Origin: Nannochloropsis oceanica
Lineage: Eukaryota > Sar > Eustigmatophyceae > Eustigmatales > Monodopsidaceae
Reading direction: 5' to 3'
DNA: 64,000 bases
Assembly: GCA_004519485.1 (NCBI GenBank)
Contig: CP038132.1
Span: forward strand, 1,266,641-1,330,640
This document shows positions 12,601 to 25,865 of the stretch, piece by piece. Under the pieces are notes generated by a model, which worked only from the letters and a program-made list of their open reading frames with translations, ran no database searches and was not told the DNA's origin. Within the stretch, counting starts at the first letter, position 1, and each line of letters opens with the position of its first letter. Both the position numbers and the translations under genes were made by a program.

Positions 12601-15600
12601 CTTTCCTCCTCCTATAATTACCCATATATATCTATATAATTACCCACCTATATCTATATATGTACATATATATATATACACGACCCACTTCCAACGCCAG
12701 GCCCTCTTCGCCCTTTTCTCCACCTCTTTGCCTCCCTCCAGCGAGTTTGTCCGTGAGGTACGTGCCCTCCCTCCCTCCCTCCCTTCCTCCCTCCCTCCCT
12801 ACTTTCTCCCTCCTCTCATCCTTCCCTCTGACCCCTACGGCCGCCTGAGCTCTTCCTTGTGTTCTTCCTCCCCTCAACCCCTCCCTCCCTCTCTCCGTCC
12901 GTCCGTCCGTCCCTCCCTCCCTCCAGGTGCCCACCGTGCTCGGCTCCCTCACCATCACCAACAGCGGCCTCGCCTCCCTCCTTGCCGCCAACCCCTTCCC
13001 CTCCCTCTTCTCCGCCCTCACCAGCCCCCTCCACGTCCTCCCCTACTCCCGCGCCGTGCTCCCTCCCTCCACTCCCGAGCTCATCGGCCAGCGATTGGAA
13101 GATTTGCTGCAGACACACGCGGCTGAAGGTACGTCCCTCCTTCCCTCCTCCCCTCCTTCCCTTCTTTCCTGCCTCCCTTTCTCCCTCCCTGCATCCCTCC
13201 ATTCATTGAGGGAGGTACATTCTTTTCTCCTTTCCTTCCCCCCTCACCTACCCTCCCTCCTTCTTTCCCTCCCTCCCTCATCAACCCTCCCTTAGGGCCC
13301 AGCGGTTCCGACACGCCGGGGCAACGTCTGCGAGACGCCACCCTCAACGCCGCCCTCTCCATTCTGTCCTCCCTTATCACCCCCTCCCTTCCTTCCCGCC
13401 GTTTTTCACCAGAGGAGGGAGGGCAGGAAGAAGGGGAGGAGGAAGGGACGCGGGCACGGTATGCCTACCTCCAGTACATCGGGAATATGGCGCACATGCT
13501 CGCGAGGTAAAGGGAGGGACGCGAGGAGGAGGGAGGGAGGGAGGGCAAGCATCACGCCTGAAGAAACAGAAGTCATTCAGCCTGACCCCCTTCCCTCCCT
13601 CCCTCCCTCCCTCCCTCCCTCCCTCTCTCCCTAGTGGCGTCCTGGCCAAGAGCGACCACTGCGCCCGTTTCCTGGAGAGGGACGGGATGACGATCCTCGC
13701 CTCCCACTACTTCCGGGTATTGCCGCTGACGGGGACGGCGCTTTTTGCCCACTTCTCGTGTGGCTCGAACCCGACCTTGATCCAGGTGAGGGGGGAAAAA
13801 TAGAGGGAAGGAGGGAAATAAGGAGGGAGAAGGGAGGGAAATTTGAATGTTTTGGTATAGAATTAAAACGGTAGTCCGCACTTATTCGTGTGCCGTTCCC
13901 NNNNNNNNNNNNNNNNNNNNNNNNNNNNNNNNNNNNNNNNNNNNNNNNNNNNNNNNNNNNNNNNNNNNNNNNNNNNNNNNNNNNNNNNNNNNNNNNNNNN
14001 TTGCCACTGTGGAGGTGCCCGGGCTCATCCTGGGGCCTAGGCGCCTGCAACGGTTATGCGGGGTGTTTTTGGAAGAGACATGCAGCGACACCACGTGCTA
14101 CCGCGTGAACAAGATAGCAGGGGCTCTCTCCAGGGTGCCGGCGAACAGGATGCATTTGCTTCAGGTGCGCCCCATTCCCTCCCCCCCTTTTTCTCTACCT
14201 TTCCCCCCCCCGTCCTCCTTGCCTTTGCACCAGTCTCTCTCTGAGCTCCCCCCCCTCACACCTTCCCCTCTCTTGCCCTCCCTCCCTCCTTCCTTTTCCC
14301 CTCAGGAGCTGCTGTCGGTGGCTGGCGGGTTAGGTGCCACTGCTCTCGATGAGCTCGGATCCCTCCATCACGCCCTGTCTGGTCTGCTCGACGTCCATGA
14401 CCCGGAGGATGGCGAGGACGAGGGCAAGGAGAAGGAGGAGAAGACGAAGACGAGAACGGAGAAGCGGAAGAGGAGCATTCCTGCGTCGGTGGTGACCTTG
14501 TCGGCCAAGAGCAGTGAAATCAAACTACTCCGGGTGCTGCAGACGATCATGGCCTTGGCCGAGAAGGGGGTCCCGAGGAAGGAGAAAGAGGAGGGGGAGG
14601 AGGATGAGGACGAGGAAGAGGAAGAGCAGGACGCCCCTATGGCTGATTCAGCACGAGGAGTAGGAGTAGCAGAGTCCAAACCTGAAGCTACTCCTCCTGC
14701 TGTTGCGAACAGTCCCATTTCCTCCCTCCAGCCCTCGTCCTCGTCCTCAGCTGTAGGGAGCGAGCATTTACTGCGTCAGATAAATCTGGCGTCTCTGTGG
14801 GACGCCCTGAGTAAGTGTTTGTCCGTCATTGCGGTGCTGGAGGGGCTGTCGGATGGGGCGAGCAGCAGCAGCAGCAGCAGCAGCAAGAGCGGCAGCAGTA
14901 ACAGCAGTGTAAGTGGCGATGACGGTATGGTTGTAGATAATAGGGCCGACCGAAGCGACAATGCGGCGGCCATGGCGGGGGAGGAGGCGGGAGGAGGGAG
15001 GGAGGGAGGAAAGGCCAGCTTGACGGCATCGAGTTCGATGGCGGGCCTGCTGGCGCGACTGCTGCCTGTGATTGAAGCCTTTTTCTTGTGCAACGCCCGG
15101 GAGGTGATATGGGCCTTCAAGAGAAAGCAGAAGGAGGAGGCGCGGGCGGAGATGCTTTCACCGCGGGAGAGGGAGAGGGAACGGGTGAGAGAAAGGGAGA
15201 GGGCGGCCAGACAGAGGCAGAGGGAAGCACGCGCGGCCGCTGCGACGGCGGCTGCTGGCAGGGGGATTAGTGGAGGAGGAGGAGGAGGAGCAGTGGAGAG
15301 TAAGGAGGTGGGTGGTGAAGCGTCGATACCCCTTCCTCCTCCGCTTTCAGCAGCAGCAGCAGCGGCGGCTGCCAAGGAAAAGGAGGAGAAGGAGAAGGAG
15401 GGGAAGGAGAAAGAGAAGGAGGCGGACTTGCAGCGGGTCAAGGCATTTGTGCAACAGCACTGGTAAGGAAACGAGGGAGGGAGGGAGGGAGGGAGGGAGG
15501 GAGGGAGGGAGGGAGAAAGGAAGATATGGGGGCTCTCCAAAAGTCACTTTTCCCTTTAGATGCACTCACCAGACCCCTCCTCTCTTTCAACCCTCCTCCC

Positions 15601-18482
15601 TGCTCCCCCTCCTCCTCCCAGCGTCCTCCTCAACGCCCTCGTCCGGCAAAATCCGTCTCTGCTCGAGAAGGGCCTGTGTCCCCTCGTCCTCCTCCCGCAA
15701 TGCCGCGCCTTTTTGGACTTCGAGAACAAGAAGGCGTACTTCCGCACTCAGGTATGGCTTGCCTGCCCTCCCTCCCTCCCTCCCTCCCTCCCTCCCTCCC
15801 TCCCTCCCTCCCTCCCTCCCTCCCTCCCCCTCCCTTCCTCGTGGGCCCCCCTCTACAAGCACAACTAAGATGAGACCCTCACATATCATCTCCTTCCCTC
15901 CCTCCCTCCCTCCCATCCAGATCAACAAAATCAAGAAGCAGAAGTACCGGCGTGCCCACCCCCTGCAGCTTCGCGTGCGACGACAGATGGTAGGGGAGAA
16001 TGGCGGGAGGGAGCGAGGGAGCGGGCGGGTTGGGAGGGCAGGCAACCGAAGATGAGGAAGGGAAGGAAGGAGGGAAGAGAAGAGGGAGAGAAGTAAGGAG
16101 GAAAGGAAAAAGAAAGACGTATGGATGGTGGATGATGGAAGAGAAGTAGACATCCAGTGCTCCCTATACCATCAAACCAACGCCCTCCTTCCCCTCCTCC
16201 CTCCCTCCTGTCTCCCTCCCTTCCAGGTGTACGACGACTCGTTTCAGCAGCTCTCCCTCCGGACGGCGGACGAGATGCGAGGAAAGCTTCAAGTCGCTTT
16301 TTACGGCGAGGAAGGTATGGGCCTCCCTCCCTCTCTCCCTCCCTCCCTCCCTCCTTCCCTCCTTCCCTCTTTCCGGACATATCCACCTCTCGTTATTCAT
16401 CACTACTCACGCTTCTTTTTTCCCTGCCTCCTTCCTTCCTTCCTTTCCTCCCTCCTTGTCCAGGCATCGATGCGGGGGGTTTAACGCGGGAATGGTTCTC
16501 GATCATGGCCCGCGAGATGTTCAATATGGTGAGAGGGAGGGAGGGAGGGAGGGACGAGGTAAAATGATCAAATTGACGGGGAGGGAATGACTAACACTCA
16601 CCCCTTCCCTCCCTCCCTCCCTCCCTCCCTCCCTCCCTCCCTCCCTTTTTCCAGAACAACGCCCTCTTCACAGCCGCCGCAGATGGGGCGACGTACCAGC
16701 CGAATCCAATGTCCAGCATAAACCCCGACCACCTGGCGCATTTCCGTTTCATCGGCCGAATCCTCGGCAAGGCCCTGAGCGACGAGCACCTTCTCGACGC
16801 TCATTTTACCCGCTCTTTCTACAAGCACATTCTGGGGGCGCCGGTCACACACCGCGACATGGAGGTGCGTTTCTTTCCCTCTTCCCCCTCTTCCTCCCTC
16901 CCTCCCTTTATTTTTGTCTCCCTTTATTTTCTTCTCCCTTCGTTCTCCTGCGTGCTGATCCTCATCTCCCTCCCTCCCTCCCTCCCTCCCTCCCTCCTTC
17001 CTTCCTACCCCTCAACTCCCAGGCCATCGACCCCGAGTACTACAAGAGCCTCTGCCAAATCCTCGAACATCCTCTCGAGGACCTCGGGCTGGAGCTGACC
17101 TTCAGGTGCCTCCCTCCCTCCCTCCCTCCCTCCCTCCCTCCCCCCCCCCTTTTTCCTTCCTTCCTTCCCTTCCACTCGTGCATCGGGAGAATCGCGCCAC
17201 TCACGCCCTTCCTTCCCTCCCTTTTCCCTCCCCTCCTCCTAACATGACCCTCCTCCCTTCCCCTGCAGTTGCGAGGCCTCGGAGTTCGGCGTGGTGAAGC
17301 TGTACGACATCGTGCCCGACGGCCGCCACGTGGCCGTCACGGACAAGAACAAGATGGAGTACATCCAGAAGATCACCCAGGTGGATACATGCCCTCCCTC
17401 CCTCCCTCCTTTATTCGAATCCCCTCCTTCCTCACGTTGTCAAAGAATTCGTTTCAAACCCTCCCTCCCTTCCTCTCTCTCTCCCTCGACAGTTCCGCAT
17501 GACCAACGCCATTCAGAAGCAGATCGGAGCTTTCCTCAGCGGCCTGCACGATCTGGTCCCCAAGGTGTGCCCTCCCTCCCTCCCTCCCTCCGTCCGTCCT
17601 CCAAGAGCAAGCCTCACATCGACTCTTCCCTCCCTCCCTCCCTCCCTCCCCCTCCCCCTTCCTCCATCAGGACCTCATCGCCATCTTCACGCCCTCCGAG
17701 CTCGAGCTCCTCTCCTGCGGCCTCCCCTCCGTGGACTTGGACGACCTCAAGTCCCACACGGAGCTGCACCACTGGCGCACGTCCGACAAGGAGATCCAGT
17801 GGTTTTGGGAGGTAAGTCGCCTTTCGTCCCTTTCTTCCCTTCCTCACTTTTGCCTCGTCCTCTCGTTCGCTTTCGCTTCCCATCAATTCATTCCATTCGT
17901 ACATCCCCTTTTTACATGCCCCCACGCCTGTCGATATTCAGCACAAGGCCATTCCCCTCCTCCACATCCCCATTGCACCCACACCTCCCGCATGCAGAGC
18001 TCGCTCTTACCACTCACCCCCTTCCTCCCTCCGCCCCTCCCTCCCTCCCTCCCTCCCTCCCTCCCTCCCTCAGGTCCTGGAGTCCTTCGATACCCAGCAC
18101 AAGGCCCTCTTCCTCACGTTCGTCACGGGCACCTCACGCGTCCCCGTCGACGGCTTCCGAGCTTTGCAAGGCCTGCACGGACCTCAAAAATTCAACATCC
18201 ACAAGATCCACGGCAAGACCGACTGCCTTCCCCAGAGCCACACCTGGTACGCTTAAGTCTTCCTTCCCTCCCTCCCTCCCTCCTTCGTTCCCGGACTCCG
18301 ACGAATAATGATCAAAAGTACCTACGAGGGCAACACTCACCCTATGCCCCCCCACGCCCCTCTCCCTCCCTCCTCACAGCTTCAACCAGCTTGATATCCC
18401 TTCCTACTCCTCCCGGGAGGCCCTGCGCAAGACTCTGGTGTTGGCCATTACGGAGTGCAGTGAGGGATTTGGATTTGCCTAA
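6692..18482 (+). CDS. HECT E3 ubiquitin ligase, UPL1/TOM1/HUWE1 class
   Basis: A very large multi-exon gene for a HECT-type ligase. The C-terminal exons (15620-18482) are unmistakable: [74 protein letters not shown], the catalytic [11 protein letters not shown], and a terminus ECSEGFGFA-stop. DLDDLK plus the GFGFA end mark the UPL1/TOM1/HUWE1 branch. N-terminal exons fit its DUF908/DUF913-type armadillo region: 6946-7098, 7251-7403, 7552-7641, 7906-8040, 8355-8504, then [13 protein letters not shown] at about 9090. The middle exons are long and acidic/Ser-rich (14310-15465). The proposed start [11 protein letters not shown] (6692-6724) splices in frame to ALKAAGD. It is an inference; an upstream start is possible. 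An assembly gap at 13901-14000 interrupts the gene. Introns are mostly GGGA/TCCC tracts. The last intron (18248-18379) splits the catalytic Cys codon as TG|C. Confidence 0.9.
9797..9854 (+). repeat. 11-bp tandem repeat, about 5 copies
   Basis: The unit CTTCTCAATCC repeats head to tail in an intron of the UPL1-like gene, ending a few bases before the acceptor CCACCAG. It forms most of that intron's polypyrimidine tract. Confidence 0.85.
11372..11452 (+). repeat. (CCCT)n intronic microsatellite
   Basis: About 19 CCCT units in an intron of the UPL1-like gene. The whole intron is pyrimidine-rich, from its donor at 11312 to the acceptor at about 11520. Confidence 0.9.
12107..12181 (+). repeat. 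(GGGA)n intronic microsatellite
   Basis: About 18 GGGA units beginning within 15 bases of the donor after HIQ in the UPL1-like gene. The same intron ends in a CCCCTCC-rich tract, so the two ends are complementary. Confidence 0.9.
13901..14000. other. Assembly gap (100 N)
   Basis: Exactly 100 N within the UPL1-like ligase. The exon before it ends near 13785, and coding-like sequence resumes right after it ([17 protein letters not shown]). Hidden sequence may include a splice acceptor or part of an exon. Confidence 1.
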
Positions 18483-19591
18483 GAGGAGGAGGGCTGGAAG
18501 AGAGTGAGTGAGCGGAGGGAGGAGAAACCAGATCGGGCAGGTGTGAGAGGAGTAGTTGTTCGGTTTGGGTCGCAGGAGATTAATGGGGAGAGGAAGTATA
18601 AGGATACGCCTCTTTTTTTAGGTTACATATAATAGACAATTTTTAGTAGGTAGAAACAAAGAGAGATTGATCCAGGACGAGGCAGTGTCATCGACGACAA
18701 GGATGAGAGGTTGAAGCATGTAGCATGTAGTAGAAAAAGACGACGAACATCAGAAAGCTTGAAGAGGGAATTGAAGAGAGAGAGAAGGCTAGTATTCGAA
18801 AGCTAGGGAAACAGGGCGTGAATTAAGAAATGTGGGAGCACGGGAAAATAAAGATGGAAACTGCGTCACTCAAATACTGTCATTGTGCTCATACTTTCCA
18901 CGCAAATTGGATATTTTTTTGGGGAAAAATCTGAAATACTTTGGCAACTCCAGCGGTGGTTCACATTATTTTCGACTTCCTATTTGTGTCCTCGCGCTTA
19001 TTGGCCTTTCTGCTGTCGAGAAAAATGGGTTGAACGACTCTCTTTCAGCTAATTCAACGGGTTTTACCGTGCGTTCTCGTCGTCGGGGGGGTAAGCGCAC
19101 GGTGGTGAACACAGCCGTCGTGCCTTCGTCCGTCAAACCACCAACTCGCCTGCTAGAGAAGAAAATTGGACATGAGCTTCAGTGCGAATCATTTCACTTG
19201 TGGTTGACATGGTTAGAGGCGCTCTAAGGAGGGGTGTAAAGCCCAAGCCTTCTGCGGCAGCGGTGGACAAACCCGATGCACAGACCAGGGCGACAAAAAC
19301 ACGAGCACTGCACCAATTTCTCTCGATAACCCTGGCTAATATTAGGATGAGTATATTGTACAGCATGTCTTCACGTCCCTAAGTCGAGGACAAACCCATT
19401 CCTTTCATTGGAAAGAGGCCCCCAAGATGAGGCCGAGGGCAGCAGAAATTGTGCGTTCTATTAACAGTTTTTTCCTCGGATGTCTTGCGACCCGGAAGTC
19501 ACGAAACTGATTCAATGCTCATACATTGTCAACGACCATCGCTCGCCTAACCACGGCTACACGTACGTACAGTGAGCAGCACGCTGGTCTC
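18483..19591. other. Intergenic spacer between HECT ligase and J-protein gene
   Basis: It holds the 3' UTR of the ligase and the 5' region of the next gene. It is free of the long GGGA tracts seen in the introns. A spliced 5' exon of the J-protein may lie here, because the sequence before 19573 ends in an acceptor-like CGTACAG. No separate gene is visible. Confidence 0.4.
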
Positions 19592-19619
19592 ATGGAGCAG
19601 CAGCAGCAAGAGCGGCAAA

Positions 19620-19657
<38 letters not shown>

Positions 19658-22058
19658 GCAGCCAAGGCCAACGGCAGTAGTAAGTCCCCCTTTCTTCCTC
19701 CCCTTCCCTCTTGGAGCATAACGCATGCACACGACACACCTATCCCTCCTCATTTCAATACCATTATTTGCTCCACACGTGTGTGCGTATACTTTCATTC
19801 ATCTTGATGCTCTCGCACTGCCCCAATACTCCCAAATACAGCCCTGGCAACCCCACCTCCGCCCACCTCAGTCTCCCCTCCCTCCTCCTCCTTCCTCTCC
19901 CACGCGCCCCGCGACGCCTCTGAAGGCCTCGCGGAAGGGCTCAAGTCCATCGCCCTTGGCGTGGGAGCGGGTGTGGCGGGTTTAGTAGGCATGCCGCTGG
20001 TAGGAGCGAAGAATGAGGGAGTCTCTGGTTTTTTCAAGGGCCTAGGCGCGGGTGTATTGGGTGCCGTGGTGTTGCCGACGATGGGGGTGGTGAATGGCGT
20101 GATGGAGATTGGGGGGGGGATTGCCAATACGCCTGAGGTGAGGATGAGGAGGAGGGATGAATTGGAGGGGGGAAGGGAAGGGAATTGGATTTAGCGGGCA
20201 CTTATCTTGGTGGCTGAGGATTTAGTCAACACGAAGGTTCACCCTCCCTCCTTCCCTCCTTCCCTCCCCCTCCCTCCTTCCCTCTACCTACAGAGCGTCA
20301 ACGCAAGGATGGAAGGACGCGTGTGGGACGAAAACCAACGGAAATGGGTGCGGTACGATTTGAGAGAAGAGGCCACACGCGTGTTTAAGGAGGAGAAGGA
20401 GTACGAGGAGAAGGAGAAGCTGGAGCGGAAGGAGAAGAAGAAGGGGAGCGGAAAGGAGGGAGGAGTGAAGGATCTCACCTACTATAAGCTACTGGAGGTA
20501 GAGACGACGGCGACGGCGGAGGAGATCAAGAAGGCTTACTACAAGAAGGCACGGGGCTGCCACCCTGACCGGCACCCGGGCGATGCCGAGGCGCATGGTG
20601 AGGAAGGAAACGAGTGTTGGGGGTGCAGGGAGGGGGGACGGGGGGGGGTGTTTCCTTGATCTGTTGTACAATCAGCTCTTCCTTTCCAAGTTCCCAACTA
20701 ATCGCCCCTTCCCCCCTCTATATTTCGTCTTCATAGCCAAATTCCAGGCATTGTCGCACGCCTACCACATCCTCTCGTCCGACCCTCTTCGTGCCGCCTA
20801 CGATAGGGAGGGGGCCGAAGCCGCGGGACTGGAGGAGAGCATGCCTTCCCTGGACCCGGCCCTATTTTTCACGGTGTTGTTTGGGAGTGAGAAGTTTGAG
20901 CCTTATGTGGGGAGGTTGAAGCTGTCGCATTTCGTCACGGCCTTTGGGGAGTCGCTAGCGGAGGGTGTGAAAAAGGAGGGCGAGGGAGGGGGCGAGGAAG
21001 GGAAGGAGGGGAAGGAGGCCCAGCTGCCAGATTTAAGTGCTGCCTGGGATGGGGGGGAAAAGGCGCGAATGATGCAGACAGCGAGAGAGGTGAGGTGCGC
21101 CCTGCATTTAATCCAGTGCCTGGCACCGTACGTGGCGGCGGGGGCGGCGGGAGAGGGCGGGAACGAGGGAGGGGAGGTGGGGATGGAGGGGTTCCACCGT
21201 TGGATGGTGGACGAGGCGGCGGGATTGTGTCAGGGGACGTTCGGGCCACAGATGCTGTTGGAAGTAGGATGGGTGTACGAGAACATCGGCCGGGAGTTCT
21301 TAGGATGGAAGGACTCGTGGTGGGGGGTGGAGGGAGTGTGGGAGAAAGTGACGCGGGAGGCCAAGGGGCTGGGGAGGAGGGCGGAGGTGGCGTCGGCGGC
21401 CGTTGGGGCGTTTAAGGCGGCTAAGACCATGAGCGACAACATGGGCAAGGCCGAAGAGGAAAAGCGTCTGAAGCGGGGGGAGCAGAAGAAGGTGGAGGGA
21501 GGGAAGGTGAAGGCTGGGGCCACGCCAGCGACGGCGAGTCCAGCAGCAGCAGCAGCAACGGCAACCGGAGCAACGGCAACAGGAGCAACAACAGAAGCAA
21601 CAGCAACAGCAGCAGTAGAAACGAGCAGCGCAAGTACCACGGAGACCCCCGCCACGTCTTCTTCGCCCGGGGTAGAGGATACCACCGCCGCCACCACCAA
21701 TGCGGGGGAGACTGCGCAAGACGAAGGAGCCTCCGATGCGGAGCTTGCCGCCCTGAACGAAAGTATCCCTGCCTTTGTCCACGTGATGTGGAAGATGAGT
21801 CAGTTGGACATTCAGAAGACGGCCGCGAAAGCCGCTAAGAAGGTTTTGCGGGACCATTCCGTGTCTGAGGGGGTGCGAAGACGGCGTGCACAGGGGTTGA
21901 TTTTGATGGGCGCGCATTTCAAGCAGGTCGGCAAGGAGGCCATGGCGGCGCTCAAGGCCCAGGGGGAGGGAGGGGCGGCCGCGGTGAAACTGGATGCCAA
22001 GCACTTGGAGGAGGTGATGCTCAAGACGATGGCGGTGGGGCAGGGGCAGGAGGTGTAG
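19592..22058 (+). CDS. J-domain (Hsp40) protein with VPS13-like glycine-rich segment
   Basis: Hsp70 co-chaperone candidate. Four to five exons join in frame. Order: poly-Gln N-terminus ([13 protein letters not shown]), a Pro/Ser linker, a Gly/Ala-rich segment ([16 protein letters not shown] through [15 protein letters not shown], about 19925-20135) that resembles the C-terminal region of VPS13/ATG2-type lipid-transfer proteins, a charged linker, then a J domain ([42 protein letters not shown]). After that comes a long C-terminal part ([20 protein letters not shown]) like the X-domain of the yeast CAJ1/DJP1 class and plant relatives. The HPD motif is intact. The intron at about 20599-20745 splits the J domain in the correct phase. 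A low-complexity Ala/Thr stretch lies near 21530-21700. The start is uncertain; 19592 is the first ATG in the reading frame after an acceptor-like site. Confidence 0.85.
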
Positions 22059-22717
22059 ATTGGGGATGGCGGAGTTGTACTTTTGGGGGTGTGGGAGGAA
22101 ATAAAACAAAAAAGACAGGATGGACAAAGCACATCGAAACATGTGCGGAGTGTGGGGACTTCTTTTTTTGTTTTTTTCGTTTTTTTTTCATTTCTCGCGT
22201 TATTTGTTTGCGTGCTTTGTTGCTTCTGCGAGTAATGCTTGTTGCTCTCATCGGTGATTGTTTAACCCGTCGTCCTCCCATTTCCACTCCTACTCCTACT
22301 CCTACTCCTACTCCTACCCCCTTTTTCCCCCCTCCTCCTCCTCCTCCTCCTCCTCCTCCTCCTCCTCCTCCTCCCTCCTCTTCCCTCTTCCTTTTCCTCT
22401 TCCTTTCTCATTGCTATTGTTCACGCGAAGAAGGAGAGTGAGATGGTCACCCCCGCCCGCCGTCTATTCTTACTTTGTCACGACCATGGCTTTCTCATTC
22501 TATACATCACCTCTGCCTATGCACTGTGTCAGCAGAGCATGAGACCAGCCCCACCCACAAGCGCGGCAGAAGAAAATAAACCCCCACTCCCAAGCAGCCG
22601 ACGACAACCGACGCATATCCTTCTTTATTCCAGCCTCCCATGCGACCAAGACATGCACCACATAGTGGCGGCACAATAAACCACTCACACCACACCCGCC
22701 ATCCATTCCCAATAGTT
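22059..22717. other. Intergenic spacer with (TCCTAC)n and (CCT)n microsatellites
   Basis: It separates two genes on the same strand. It contains about six ACTCCT units at 22286-22318, followed by about 16 CCT units at 22330-22378. No gene seen. Confidence 0.6.
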
Positions 22718-24642
<1,925 letters not shown>

Positions 24643-25865
24643 AGAGAGAGGGAGGGAGGGAGGGCAAGAGGGAGGGAAAGGAAGGAGGAGCTGTGTCGAA
24701 GAAGGGAAAGAGGCAAGGAGAGAGGGAGGGAGAAGGGGAGGGTGGACCACCCTTATCCCCACTTCTATTTTGACCCGTTAACCGTAGGTTAGATTACTAG
24801 GAATAAAAGGAGAATGTAATTTAATCTTGATTACGGGCAGTAAAGAAAGGTAAAGAAAGCTGCAAAGCAGATGAACCCCTCAATCTCAAGTCTCAAGACC
24901 TTAATCCTCAAGTAATAATCCTAGGACTCCCGTGTAATCATCCAAGAATTGTAGCCCAACAGAAACGCAAGTATAAATAAAAGAAGAGGGAGGGGGAAGA
25001 AGGAGAGAGGGTGGGAGTGAAAAGTAGAGAGTCAGACGAAGGGGAATCGTAGACAGCTTCTAGAGCTAGAGAGGGAGGGAGGGAGGGAGGGAGGGAGGGA
25101 GGGAGGGAGGGAGGGAGGGGGGAATGAGGCGGCGCAACTGGCATACAACTTAAAAGGGGAAGGCTGAACGAGGGGGAAGAGACAAAGAATCAAAAAAAAT
25201 AAAGAAGAAAACGAACAAGGAGAAGGAGAAGGGGGAGGGTCAGAGTGTTTTTCATATATCACGAAGTTATTTTAATTAATTGACTGTGTTTTCTGTTTTT
25301 CTCCCCACCCCTTTATCATCACCAATGGTTGCACCGTGTCCGCAGACTCCCCTCCCTTTCTCCTTCCCTCCTTCTCTTTCTCCCTGGAGGGAGTATCCGT
25401 TTTCTCTTCTTTTGGACTTAAGCATTTTCTCCTCCTATGTATGGATGTATGTACGTTTGTCGCTGAACTCTGTCTTTCAGCTCATTCCCTATTTCCCTTC
25501 CTCCTTCCCTCCCTCCCTACGTGCTCAGATTTCCTTCAAACGATGGCGCCAAAACCCTTTCTGACGCTGCCGCTCGCAGTGTTCCTCCTCCCCTACTTCT
25601 TCCTCCTCCTCCTCCTCCTCCCCTTCCTCCCCTCCCTCCTCCTTCATCCCTTCAGTCCGCACGCACCATTGGATATGGAAGAGTATACGCTCCAAAAGAA
25701 GGACGCAAGGACACGACAGGAGTCTTCTGTCCCTGCTTCCGTCCCTCCTTCCTTCCCTACTTCCCTTCCTCCTTCCTTCCCTCCTCATCCTTTCATCTTC
25801 AAAAGGCCACGCTCCACTTCACCTCTCCTCCCTCCCTCCCTCCCTCACTCCCTCCCTCCCTCCCT
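24643..25865. other. Convergent intergenic region
   Basis: This is 3'-to-3' space between the winged-helix gene and the tetraspan gene. It holds a (GGGA)n tract at about 25072-25118 and CCT/TCC-rich stretches at 25590-25650 and 25830-25865. No gene recognised. Confidence 0.5.

Noticed and set aside
14776-15540. 254-codon minus-strand frame
   Set aside because: Antisense shadow of the long low-complexity exon of the UPL1-like ligase.
6715-18482. CRISPR-like arrays suggested by regularly spaced repeats
   Set aside because: Repeats are simple tetramers in introns of a eukaryotic gene, without unique spacers of constant length.
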